Below are positions 55,872 through 64,000 of a stretch of DNA of 64,000 bases, in pieces (position 1 is the first letter of the stretch; the number at the start of each line of letters is the position of its first letter). The stretch is from Planctomycetaceae bacterium (GTDB lineage Bacteria > Planctomycetota > Planctomycetia > Planctomycetales > Planctomycetaceae), in assembly GCA_021732995.1 (NCBI GenBank), contig JAKFWA010000012.1, positions 62,001-126,000 on the forward strand, given 5' to 3'. The position numbers and the translations under genes were made by a program. The notes under the pieces were generated by a model, which worked only from the letters and a program-made list of their open reading frames with translations, was not told the origin of the DNA and did not search any database.

Positions 55872-56936
55872 TTAGTGAGCCGTGTTGATCGCCACTGGCG
55901 AGCAGGTTGATACTCTCAACAACTCGCTATACAGCGACCGATAGCTTTCCACGAAACGGGTCTTGGAAAGATGAGCCTCCGCGATCTGGCGGGCTCGTTG
56001 CGAGTAACCTGTCCAGTCAGCTGCCAGTGCCTCGATCGCAGCAGCGATTGAGGCTGTTGTTGGCTGCGCGAGTTGGCCTACACCTGCATCCTGAAACCAG
56101 TTCGCCAAACCTACTACCGGCGTGGCAATGACGGGACGCCCGCAAGCCAAGCTCTCTACCAGAGAGTTTGGAGCAGGCTTGCATCGAGTTGGATCGACGA
56201 ATGGAGCGATGGTCGCATGACACTTTTGATACTGCTGCGACATATCTGATTCGCGGCCGAGTACAACTTCCACATTGTTGTGAAGCTGGCGCTCCCGGAT
56301 CCAGATCATCAACTGGGACAGACTGTTTCCCCACGGGCGCCAAGAGAGGCGGAAACGAACGTTCGGAAGTCTTTCTGCGACGTCCAGAAGCAGCTTCACT
56401 CCCCTGCCCTCGAGCCATTCGGCAGAGTCCGGGCTGGAAGCAAACAACACCGTGAATGGACCGTCCGGACGCGGACGCGGGGTAAATCGCTCCAGATCGA
56501 CCGGCGGCAGTATCAATCGAATTCGGTCGGAAGAGATTCCCAGATCTCGAACCTTGGCCTCGGTTACAAAATCTTCCACCACAAAGCGGTCGACGCGCTG
56601 TAACAGATCAGTATCCACCGGTGCGGCATGTGTGGCCACTGTCAGAATTGTCGGCCGTGCTCGTTGACCTTGCAGATAGAACCAGTCTCCGAGCGATCCG
56701 AAGATATGATTCAAACGAAAAGCCGGCTCGCACATCCGCGTCGCGATGCGGAACGGTATGTGAAGATTTGGATGCAGGCAGATACCACGATGACGCGAAA
56801 GAAGTATCCAATGCTTCGTACTCAGTCCCCACGCGACACTTTGGGGAAAACTGCGACGCAACACTCCTACCTCGGACGCCACTGCCTCCATATCTGGCTC
56901 AAATGAACTCAGCCAGTAGGCGATTCGAGACGGCAT
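55872..56936 (-). CDS. Glycosyltransferase, GT4-like
   Basis: From the ATG at 56936 (upstream ATGs at 56948 and 57008 are possible) the protein has 354 residues. The acceptor half is followed by the GT4 donor half: VLFASSPDSAEWLEGRGVKL, the block PAPNSLVESLACGRPVIATP containing the retaining-enzyme E-x7-E-like region, and a C-terminal helix (RARQIAEAHLSKTRFVESYR). It would add a sugar from an NDP-sugar to an unknown acceptor. It overlaps the end of the methyltransferase gene by 28 bp, so the two form one operon. Confidence 0.82.
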   Translation of the reverse strand: MPSRIAYWLSSFEPDMEAVASEVGVLRRSFPQSVAWGLSTKHWILLSRHRGICLHPNLHIPFRIATRMCEPAFRLNHIFGSLGDWFYLQGQRARPTILTVATHAAPVDTDLLQRVDRFVVEDFVTEAKVRDLGISSDRIRLILPPVDLERFTPRPRPDGPFTVLFASSPDSAEWLEGRGVKLLLDVAERLPNVRFRLSWRPWGNSLSQLMIWIRERQLHNNVEVVLGRESDMSQQYQKCHATIAPFVDPTRCKPAPNSLVESLACGRPVIATPVVGLANWFQDAGVGQLAQPTTASIAAAIEALAADWTGYSQRARQIAEAHLSKTRFVESYRSLYSELLRVSTCSPVAINTAH

Positions 56937-57655
56937 GTCACGATCCATTCCAGGCCAATTGAACGAGGTAAGGATTCCAGTCCCCGAATGATCATTCGGT
57001 TCAGCCATCGAGAGCGAGGACCTACGAAAACTTCACTGTGATACTGTGTGTGATACCACTTCTGGACAGGATTCAGTTTGATTGAACTGAATCCCTGCTC
57101 TTTCAATTCCGCGACCAACTCGTGTGCGTCGTAGAGTTCGTCGTAGATCGGATAAATCTCCGGGTGAGCGTCTCGCAGTGGTTGCGAAAGCTTTCGGTTC
57201 ACTGCATCAAACAGGAAGTGTCCTCCTGGACGCAGGACCTTCTTGACCTGCCCGTAGAGACGCTGGCGATCTTCCAATTTGAAATGGCGAATGAAGCGGA
57301 ACGAGTAGACGAAATCAAATTCCTGGCCGAACGGCAGTTCGAACGCGTTGCCTTGATTCCACTCGACGTGTGGTCCGCAAGCGGCTTTTCCCTGGTCGAT
57401 CATGCCGAGGTTGTACTCCAGGCATGCCAGTCGACCGATTGGCTTGAGATCTCGAGTGACCCGACCCGGTCCAGGTGCGATTTCCAGAGCCGCCCCGTGT
57501 CGAATCGAATTCAGGAGGTGCTGTACCGCTCCTACCTGTCGTTCATGCAGCAGCAAGTTGAGTTCACTGCGGAATCGAGCGTCAATGTACTTGGCTGCGG
57601 TCGCCTCGCCCCGGTAGGCGCTTTGTAGTTCAGACTCGGTCGAAAGCACTGTCAC
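56909..57655 (-). CDS. SAM-dependent methyltransferase
   Basis: The 248-residue protein shows class I methyltransferase motif I in ALEIAPGPGRVTRDLK, the acidic turn CLEYNLGM, motif II-like EFDFVYSFRFIRHF and motif III VKKVLRPGGHFLFD. It is followed by a glycosyltransferase gene that overlaps it, suggesting modification of a sugar or lipid in a surface glycan. The acceptor is unknown. Confidence 0.87.
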   Translation of the reverse strand: MTVLSTESELQSAYRGEATAAKYIDARFRSELNLLLHERQVGAVQHLLNSIRHGAALEIAPGPGRVTRDLKPIGRLACLEYNLGMIDQGKAACGPHVEWNQGNAFELPFGQEFDFVYSFRFIRHFKLEDRQRLYGQVKKVLRPGGHFLFDAVNRKLSQPLRDAHPEIYPIYDELYDAHELVAELKEQGFSSIKLNPVQKWYHTQYHSEVFVGPRSRWLNRMIIRGLESLPRSIGLEWIVTCRLESPTG

Positions 57656-57885
57656 CCTGATGTCTCCACTAGCCTACAGTCGAATCCTGGCATGCATGCG
57701 GCTGTCGCGCTGAAATGCGTTGCGTTCGATATACCCTGAGAAATCAGTGGCCACTGCTATTTTGAGTGGGAGGTCGCAGAGAAACTGCCTGCCGAAAGTT
57801 CGATTGGCAAGTGGTTCGTACGCTAACGCCACTCACGCCAGTGCTTGAGATCAAGCGTTTCGCGTCAGGTGGTGTCATTACCTGA

Positions 57886-58320
57886 CAGACAGGTCTTTTC
57901 GGAGAAACACGACTTTGTATCTATACATACAGACATATTCTGCTCGTTGTGGATCTGCGCACGTCTTGCGGGCAAGTTCAGTATGACCGCCGGAGAACCT
58001 TTCGTGATCTGGACCACGGCACGCGGCAACCTGAGGTGCTGACGGTTTCAGGGACAGGTCAGTCTCTTATTCGGAGAGACAAATGAGCTGTTCGAAACGA
58101 ACTGGCGGGCGAACTCTGTGGGGCTGCCGAACTCTTTGTAGACGGCATTCACGATAGCGGCTTGTCTAAGTGATTGGCCGGACTGCTGGACGTTTCGGAA
58201 GAGGGGCCGGACAAAACGCCTTCTCCCCATCGTGATGCCTCAGACGACGCTCCTGACGCTTCAGGGACTAGCACGCTCGACACTGGCGGCGACCGCTGGG
58301 AAATGAGCTGGCGGGTTTGA
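57886..58320 (+). pseudogene. Possible decayed gene, perhaps a transposase remnant
   Basis: One plus-strand frame reads with coding-like composition through two in-frame TGA stops (58084 and 58171) to a final TGA at 58318. Its first part includes VDLRTSCGQVQYDRRRTFRD followed by LDHGTRQPEVL, which recalls the N-terminal zinc-finger region of ISL3-type transposases. The resemblance is weak and the later part (ELAGELCGAAELFVDG, then an Asp/Ser/Thr-rich tail) does not help. No terminal inverted repeats were found. Confidence 0.22.
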
Positions 58321-58525
58321 TCTGGCCACAGCAGCGGCATTGCAGAACCGCTTCCATCATATCCCTTGGTCGGACGACGGCTGGCTTTCGTGAGTTTTGT
58401 GTCCCAGTAACAGCAAGCAAAGTCTCATGTTAACACGACGCGCGAACACTGGTTGCTGACGCTGTCGAGATTGTGGCGGCCCTTAATCCATCGTGACTCG
58501 CCCCACTGGCATGTGCGGGCGTCGA

Positions 58526-58547
58526 AAATCGCAGACGTCTGCGATTT
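58526..58547. repeat. Perfect 22-bp palindrome
   Basis: Arms AAATCGCAGAC and GTCTGCGATTT join with no spacer. It lies in the gene-poor gap, about 200 bp beyond the end of the efflux operon. It could be a protein-binding site or part of a lost element. Confidence 0.7.
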
Positions 58548-58747
58548 CGGAAACCGAAGCGAAATCGTACTCGGACCACCGAGATACCACGACATGTACC
58601 ACACACAACGCTCTCTGACCCCGCTTGTGCGCGGAAGGACTGTGTGCATGCAACGGGACACGGTGGGGGAACACGTTTTGGACCGATGTTCTCGGAAGGA
58701 CCCAAAAGGCCGGGAGCGGGGTTCGCTCGTCGTTCTTTTCGAGTGTA

Positions 58748-60058
58748 TCACTTACCGCTCGCCGTCACGGTTTGAACGTCAACTTTCTGGCCGTCTCGAT
58801 AGGCGGCAAGATTGGCTCCGATGATGGGTTCATCAGACGTCATGCCCTCGGATATCTCGACCTCGGTTCCGGTACGCAGACCAGTCTTTACGGGCGACTT
58901 CTTGAGCACGCCTTCGGAAGTAACCTTCATCACGAAGGACTGACCTTCTTGAGTCAAGACGGCGGACTTGGGGACAGCCAGTACGTCCGTGCGTTGTGCA
59001 ATCAGTAGATCTACCTGAGCGGACATGCCCGGGCGTAGACGACCATCCGAGTTGGGAAGATCAATCTGAACTCGGAGTGTGCGCGTACCTGCATGCAGAG
59101 CCCAACTCGTGCGCGTGATTTGCCCTTCGAGAACAGCTCCGCCGATTGCGCTCACTTTGACTTTGGCTTCGCGTTGAGTTTGCACGGAAGCCGCGTCGGC
59201 TTCAGGGACATCTGCGTAAAGTCGCACCGTGTTGGCGGCGACCACGGTGAAGAGCGACTTACTCCCACTGCTGGTCACAAGATGCCCGGTATCAATCTGC
59301 CGCGCGCTGACGATGCCATCGAACGGGGCACGAATCTGTGTATAGCTCACCAGGGCCTGTGCCTTGTCTGCATCAGCTTGTGCGACCAGCAAGTCAGCTT
59401 TGGCTTTCTCGATACCCGCTTCAGACTCGGCGAGCTTTGCCATCGCAGATTTAATCTTGGCCGCAGTTTCTCGGCGCGAGGCATCGGCGGCTTTGAACTG
59501 CTGTTCGGTCTCGTCGGCTACTTTCTGCGTGACTGAGTTCGACTCCGCCAGCATGCGGACTCGCGCATACTCCGTTTCCCAACGACGAAACAACGCCTGC
59601 GCACGATCGACACTCGCCTGAGCTTCCGCAACCTGGGCACCGGCTGAGGTGCTTGCAGCCTCGGCAACTTTTACCGCAGCGACAGATTGCTGCACGACTG
59701 CAAGCTTTTGTTTCACGTCTTCCGCTAACTCGGGGACATCCACTTCAGCCAACAGTTGACCGGCCTCCAGCAGTTTCCCGTTCGAGTCCCACTGTGGTCC
59801 GGTCACGCGATCGCCGATATCGACGTAGACCTTCTTCACGTAGCCGGTGACTTTGGCAAGCAGCGGCGCCGTTTCGAACGCTTCGATTTCTCCCGGCTGC
59901 TCCGTGCGGCGAGTCAATGTCTTGCGCTCGGCCTTAATGGGCGTGACCTTCATCGCCAGTTCGATGGTCTGGTGAGCCGTCGAAGATGCTTCCGGGCTCG
60001 GCTGGCAACCTGAAAGTAGTGCGAGCAAAGCGAAGCTGAGTGAATGATTTCGTATCAT
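58748..60058 (-). CDS. RND efflux periplasmic adaptor (membrane fusion lipoprotein)
   Basis: The 436-residue protein has a lipobox LLSGC near residue 18, a lipoyl-like half (EIEAFETAPLLAKVTGYVKK, then PFDGIVSARQIDTGHLVTSS), a long coiled-coil hairpin between them (residues about 115-215) and beta-barrel and membrane-proximal domains. It would link the inner-membrane RND pump to an outer-membrane channel. Its start overlaps the pump's stop by 4 bp, so they are cotranscribed. The coiled-coil is longer than average. Confidence 0.93.
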   Translation of the reverse strand: MIRNHSLSFALLALLSGCQPSPEASSTAHQTIELAMKVTPIKAERKTLTRRTEQPGEIEAFETAPLLAKVTGYVKKVYVDIGDRVTGPQWDSNGKLLEAGQLLAEVDVPELAEDVKQKLAVVQQSVAAVKVAEAASTSAGAQVAEAQASVDRAQALFRRWETEYARVRMLAESNSVTQKVADETEQQFKAADASRRETAAKIKSAMAKLAESEAGIEKAKADLLVAQADADKAQALVSYTQIRAPFDGIVSARQIDTGHLVTSSGSKSLFTVVAANTVRLYADVPEADAASVQTQREAKVKVSAIGGAVLEGQITRTSWALHAGTRTLRVQIDLPNSDGRLRPGMSAQVDLLIAQRTDVLAVPKSAVLTQEGQSFVMKVTSEGVLKKSPVKTGLRTGTEVEISEGMTSDEPIIGANLAAYRDGQKVDVQTVTASGK

Positions 60059-63000
60059 GGTGTTTCGGTGGTCGAATAGTGGGCGCTCTCTGGATCTGTG
60101 GGATCCAAAGAACCAGAACTCTGAGCGGCCCTAGATTGCAGCAACGCATAAACTGCTGGGAGGACGAACAACGTGCTGATAGTCGCGGCCAGCAGGCCCC
60201 CAATGACGGCTCGACCGAGCGGAGCCGTTTGGTCGCCCGATTCTCCTAGAGCGAATGCCATCGGCAGCATACCCGCCAACATCGCACAGCTTGTCATGGC
60301 GATTGCCCGGAGGCGGCTGCTCGCTGCTTGTCGAGCGGCTTCGATCGAGGAACTTCCCGAGCGTCGTGCCGTTTCGGCAAATGTAAGAAGCAAGATCGCG
60401 TTGGCCATCGCTACGCCGATTGCCATGATCGCGCCAATGAAGCTTTGAATATTGAGCGTTGTACGAGTCAAACAAAGCATCAGGGCGACACCAGCAATCA
60501 CCGCCGGCGCGGTTGATACCGCAGCCAACGCCAGCTTGAACGACTGAAAATTCGCCGACAGCAACAAGAACACCGTCAGCACCGCCAGCAGCAAGCCAAC
60601 GCCGAGACCGCTGGTGATCTGTCGCAGTGGTGGAATCTGGCCACGCAATTCGTGGGTGATGCGGCCCGGCTTCTGCCCCGCCCTCACGAGTTCATCTTTG
60701 GCCGCGTCATCGGCCTTTTTGACACGAGCCAGAGCCAGATTGATCTCGCGTGCCACGCGCCCCAAATCCGAACCCGAGATGTTGGCTGTCATCGTCAGTT
60801 CGCGTTTCATGTTGTACCGGTCGAACTGGCCGGGGGCCGAGCCGTTCTGCAACTGGGCGACATCTCTTAGAAGGAGCGGTTGTGAATGGTCCTTCTGCAA
60901 TGCCAGCGGCACGGCCCCCAGATCCTCAATGGTTTTCAGTCGCGGCTGCGGGATCTCGACCTGCACCTGATACCCAATGCCCGACTTTGGGTCGGGCCAA
61001 TAATTCGGAACCACGAACCGGCTGGATGATGTCGCCGCGACAACCGACCGTGTGATCTGCGAGATTGTGGTGCCGCTGAGCCCAGCTCGCTCGCGATCAA
61101 CTTTGATATCAACCGTGGGATAGTCGAGGGCTTGTGAAATCTGGATGTCGCGCAGGGCTGGCAGTTGCGCAAGTTCCGCTTCGACGCGTTTGAGAAAGTC
61201 CCGGTTCTCAGCCAGTGATCCGCCGCGTGCCGCGATCTCAATCGGGGTCGCCGAGCCGAAGCTCATGACTTCGCTCACGATATCGGCAGGCTCGAAAGAA
61301 ACTCGTAGTTGCGGGAACGCCTGCGAAAACGCGGTTCGGAGTTCTTCTTTCTTCGCCTCCGTGCGGATACCGCTTCCTCGCTTCAGAGCGACACGCAAAA
61401 TTGCTTCTTCTGGACCGCGCGAGAATTGATACACGGAATTGATTGGAAAGCTGGGAGGCACCGTCCCGACATAACCCAGAGTCAGGTCGATATTGCTGGC
61501 TCCAACTTTCTCTTTCACCAGATCGAGAACGTCGAGAGCGTACTTCTCCGTGCGGTCGATGTGCGTGCCATCAGGTCCCCGCAACCGAATGCGGAACTCA
61601 TTGGCGTTCGTGATCGGGAAGATCTCAAGACCAAGCCGTGAGCCGATGATCCAGGAACCTGCCAATGTGAGAACAAGATACGCAGGCACGACGATCCATC
61701 TCGCCGCGATGCTGCGAGAGACAATTCGTTCATAGGATGATCTACGAGTGTCGTTACCTGCCGCAGGCGCGGCGTCACGTACAGATTGAGGATGTCCTTC
61801 CGCGTGATGCCTCAGCAACCACACGCAGACCACTGGCACAAACGTGCTGGAAAGCAGGTACGAGGCAATCATCGAAAAGCCAACGGCGAGCGACAACGGA
61901 ACGAACAGTTCGCGTGCGGCACCCTCCATGAAGAACGACGGCACGAACACCGCCAACGTGCAGAGCATCGCCAGCAATCGCGGAACGGCCGTTTGAGCGT
62001 TCCCGTTTCTCACAGCCCATGCGATGGATTGACCGCGTGCGAGTTGCGTGTGGATGTTCTCGATCTCAACAGTGGCTTCGTCGACCAGAATGCCGACTGC
62101 GAGTGCCAGCCCGCCCAACGTCATCAGGTTGACGGTCTGACCGCAGAGCCACAGCCCAACCACCGCTGCGAGAATCGCCAGCGGAATGTTAAGCACCACA
62201 ACAACCACGCTGCGCCAATCGCGCAGGAACAACAGCACCATCAGGCCGGTCAGGATGGCACCCAGCACGCCTTCGCTCACCAGGCTGCGAATGGCGCCCG
62301 TCACATAGGGTGACTGATCGAACTCAAAGCTGACCTTGATGTCGTCCGGCAGTTCCTTCTGCATGGCCGGTAGAGCCTTCTTGATCTCATCAATGACGCT
62401 CATTGTTGAAGCTTCGGCCCGCTTGGTCGCGAGGATGTAAACCGCGCGGCGACCGTTCACGAGCGAATATCCCGTCGTGAGGTCAGACGAGTCTTCAATC
62501 ACACCCAGGTCGCGCAGATACACATTGGGCGGCTTGCCCGTGCGAATCGGAATGTTGCCCAGATCCTTGATGTCTTTCACCATCGCGTTGGATGGCACAA
62601 TCGGGAAGCTGTCGTCCAAGCGCAGGTTTCCCGATGGGCTGACGGTGTTGCCGCTGGTCAATGCACTGACCACTTCATCCGGAGAGACGCCGTAAGCTCT
62701 GAGACGATCTGGATCAACGCGCAATACGATGGCTCGCGCGCTACCCCCGAATGGAGGTGGAGCGGATACTCCCGGCAACGCGGCGAACATCGGTCGTACT
62801 TTGAAAAGCCCGATGTCAGTGATCTCGGTGGCGGTACGCGTCTCGCTCGACAACACCAGATACCCGACAGGCACGCTGCCCGTGTCAAAACGCATGACGA
62901 ACGGTGGCACTGTCCCTGGTGGCATCATCGCTCGCGAGCGGTTGACGTAGTTGATGGTCTCAGCCATCGCCTGCGCCATGTTCGTGCCCGGATGAAACTG

Positions 63001-63333
63001 CAGCTTCATCAGCGCCGTACCTTGCACGTTCTTGCTTTCGACGTGATGGATGCCGCTGATGTAGAGGAAGTGGTACTCGTAGTAGTTCGTCAGCAAGCCT
63101 TCCATCTGCGCGGGGTCCATACCGCCGTACGGCTGACAGACGTAGATGGTCGGCAAATTCAGAGCCGGGAAGATGTCCACCGGCATGCGTTTGAGTGGCA
63201 GGTCAATTCCCACTGAGTTCAGCCACTGGTCGACCTGCTTTGGGCGGATTGCTACCAGCGATGTCAGCACGACAGCCAGCAGCGCGACCATCACAGTGAT
63301 CGGGCGTCGGAGAGCGAAGTTGATGGGATTCAT
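60055..63333 (-). CDS. RND-family efflux pump
   Basis: The 1092-residue protein has the RND plan of twelve membrane helices with two large periplasmic loops. It starts MNPINFALRRPITVMVALLA and carries the helix-4 proton-relay region GILVDEATVEIENIHTQLA; where AcrB has Asp-Asp, this pump has Asp-Glu. Late motifs include LNIQSFIGAIMAIGVAMANA and GMLPMAFALGESGDQTAPLG. The family expels drugs, dyes or metals; the sequence is closer to the AcrB/multidrug branch than to metal pumps. The adaptor gene follows with a 4-bp overlap. No outer-membrane partner is complete in this window. Confidence 0.93.
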   Translation of the reverse strand: MNPINFALRRPITVMVALLAVVLTSLVAIRPKQVDQWLNSVGIDLPLKRMPVDIFPALNLPTIYVCQPYGGMDPAQMEGLLTNYYEYHFLYISGIHHVESKNVQGTALMKLQFHPGTNMAQAMAETINYVNRSRAMMPPGTVPPFVMRFDTGSVPVGYLVLSSETRTATEITDIGLFKVRPMFAALPGVSAPPPFGGSARAIVLRVDPDRLRAYGVSPDEVVSALTSGNTVSPSGNLRLDDSFPIVPSNAMVKDIKDLGNIPIRTGKPPNVYLRDLGVIEDSSDLTTGYSLVNGRRAVYILATKRAEASTMSVIDEIKKALPAMQKELPDDIKVSFEFDQSPYVTGAIRSLVSEGVLGAILTGLMVLLFLRDWRSVVVVVLNIPLAILAAVVGLWLCGQTVNLMTLGGLALAVGILVDEATVEIENIHTQLARGQSIAWAVRNGNAQTAVPRLLAMLCTLAVFVPSFFMEGAARELFVPLSLAVGFSMIASYLLSSTFVPVVCVWLLRHHAEGHPQSVRDAAPAAGNDTRRSSYERIVSRSIAARWIVVPAYLVLTLAGSWIIGSRLGLEIFPITNANEFRIRLRGPDGTHIDRTEKYALDVLDLVKEKVGASNIDLTLGYVGTVPPSFPINSVYQFSRGPEEAILRVALKRGSGIRTEAKKEELRTAFSQAFPQLRVSFEPADIVSEVMSFGSATPIEIAARGGSLAENRDFLKRVEAELAQLPALRDIQISQALDYPTVDIKVDRERAGLSGTTISQITRSVVAATSSSRFVVPNYWPDPKSGIGYQVQVEIPQPRLKTIEDLGAVPLALQKDHSQPLLLRDVAQLQNGSAPGQFDRYNMKRELTMTANISGSDLGRVAREINLALARVKKADDAAKDELVRAGQKPGRITHELRGQIPPLRQITSGLGVGLLLAVLTVFLLLSANFQSFKLALAAVSTAPAVIAGVALMLCLTRTTLNIQSFIGAIMAIGVAMANAILLLTFAETARRSGSSSIEAARQAASSRLRAIAMTSCAMLAGMLPMAFALGESGDQTAPLGRAVIGGLLAATISTLFVLPAVYALLQSRAAQSSGSLDPTDPESAHYSTTETP

Positions 63334-63691
63334 GCCAGATTGATGCCCTTCAAGCGATCCTGCTCAGCTCAGTACGAACGGAAGGAGTGGCGAAAACGCC
63401 ACTTTCCCGGAGAGACCGCGAGGTCGCAACACTCGAATGATGAACGCCGGGCACTCCAGCAGAACAGGGTCAGGTTTGTTCTCAATCCGGGTGCTTTATC
63501 CGGCGCACAACCTGCCTGATCCGCAAAGCTTACCTAGTCGGCATTTTCATTGCATTCCGCCGGAGCGAACGGTCGATACAGACTCAGAAACGACGACATA
63601 TTGGGTCTTTGAGTGCCACTCAGCTCGCAATGCTTTCCGGAAGCCTGCGCCGCTGGCGGCGTAGTCAACACCCTGCACGGACCTGCAAAGC
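63334..63691. other. Divergent intergenic region, no gene seen
   Basis: This 358-bp stretch lies between the start of the minus-strand pump operon and the plus-strand lipoprotein gene, so both promoters should be here. No credible gene, strong hairpin or recognisable promoter could be assigned. Confidence 0.45.
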
Positions 63692-64000
63692 ATGGGCGCT
63701 TACGGGAGAAAGACTGGCATCGTACTGTGCGGGCTCACTAGCTTGAGCTTGCTGGGTTGCGCGACCGCCCAACCTCTGCCGAAGCCTGTTGCCAACTCGA
63801 CGGTGAGCAAAGTCTCAGACGACCAGAGAGCGCCGGCAGTAGTTCCCGTTTCTGGTTGGCGGCCAACGTCACAGAAGTCATCGCCAGCGGAATCAACCGC
63901 AATTGAACAAACGGCCGGATCGAAGAATGGGCCTCAGCAGGCTCCCTCTGAATTGCCTGCCAGCATCGCCGAAAAAGACGTTCGTTTGATCAAACAGGAA
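63692..64000 (+). CDS. Lipoprotein, N-terminal 103 residues (cut by window end)
   Basis: The ATG at 63692 opens a lipoprotein signal peptide (VLCGLTSLSLLGCATAQ, lipobox LLGC). The following 80 residues are Pro/Ser/Gln-rich and probably disordered (VVPVSGWRPTSQKSSPAEST). The frame is still open at the window edge. Its position divergent from an RND pump suggests an outer-membrane efflux (TolC-like) lipoprotein, but no such domain is visible yet. No strong ribosome binding site was seen. Confidence 0.55.
   Translation, partial: MGAYGRKTGIVLCGLTSLSLLGCATAQPLPKPVANSTVSKVSDDQRAPAVVPVSGWRPTSQKSSPAESTAIEQTAGSKNGPQQAPSELPASIAEKDVRLIKQE

Larger units (their letters stand above)
57656..58747. other. 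About 1.1 kb without an intact gene
   Basis: No open frame here has a recognisable domain and a good start. The region holds a small hairpin GTCAGGT/ACCTGAC (57864-57886), a possible decayed reading frame (57886-58320) and a perfect 22-bp palindrome (58526-58547). It also should carry the promoter of the methyltransferase-glycosyltransferase pair and the end of the efflux operon. Confidence 0.55.

Noticed and set aside
58425-58751. 108-codon minus-strand frame across the 22-bp palindrome
   Set aside because: Composition is not protein-like, no family is recognised and the ribosome binding site is poor.

Overview
The window reads as chromosomal DNA of a planctomycete (Planctomycetia, Gimesia/Rubinisphaera-like). 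The assignment rests on families largely confined to or expanded in that phylum: planctomycete-type cytochrome c (PSCyt1) proteins, DUF1501, DUF1552 and DUF1587/1592/1588/1585 proteins, two DUF1559 pilin-like proteins, a secreted sulfatase, and several TPR or vWA proteins. Coding density is high, genes lie on both strands, and no rRNA, tRNA or CRISPR array was seen.

Layout. 0-1.4 kb: the start of an FHA-domain gene and a TPR protein gene. 1.9-6.8 kb: a cyanophycin-synthetase-like protein whose Mur-ligase half has lost its active-site motifs, convergent with a DUF1854 + ABC exporter pair of the kind known beside cyanophycin genes. 7.2-18.3 kb: sulfatase, PHP-fold protein, secreted DUF1570-like peptidase, PdxA, Gfo/Idh/MocA oxidoreductase, RsuA/RluB-type pseudouridine synthase, PyrK-like electron-transfer protein and an anchored vWA protein. 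18.4-26.7 kb: cytochrome c/WD40 protein, DUF1501 protein, a TIM-barrel glycoside hydrolase, a small unknown protein and a DUF1592-type cytochrome protein. 26.8-33.7 kb (minus): CdsA, PlsC and CDP-alcohol phosphatidyltransferase, a nucleotidyltransferase with a small partner, DUF1552 and an FAD oxidoreductase. 33.9-35.9 kb: a secreted nitrilase-DJ-1/PfpI fusion. 36.1-47.4 kb: a sulfate uptake and cysteine synthesis island (Rrf2 regulator, two sulfate-binding proteins, CysT, CysW, CysA, YezD, CysK, CysE) interrupted by a BON-domain membrane protein and a DUF1559 pilin-like protein. 47.5-55.9 kb: TPR/zinc-ribbon protein, second DUF1559 protein, PhyH oxygenase, MFS transporter, ArsI/CadI-like VOC protein with an extra C-terminal domain, and a CobW-type GTPase. 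55.9-57.7 kb: glycosyltransferase and methyltransferase. 57.7-58.7 kb: about 1 kb without an intact gene, including a possible decayed ORF and a perfect 22-bp palindrome. 58.7-63.3 kb: an RND efflux pump and its adaptor, divergent from a lipoprotein gene cut by the window end.

How the genes work together. The best-supported functional unit is sulfur assimilation: an Rrf2 regulator is followed by a complete ABC sulfate importer and by CysE-CysK, where CysE keeps the C-terminal Ile that docks into CysK. A second unit is the cyanophycin-like group at 1.9-6.8 kb. A third is the three-gene phospholipid cassette at 26.8-29 kb.

The most unusual observations are these: (i) a covarying palindromic repeat family, one copy lying in frame inside the DUF1592 gene and another overlapping a stop codon; (ii) the CphA2-like protein with a degenerate Mur domain; (iii) the nitrilase-DJ-1 fusion; (iv) the BON and pilin genes embedded in the sulfate operon; (v) a two-hairpin leader before cysK. 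All family assignments were made by eye from motifs; no database search was run.
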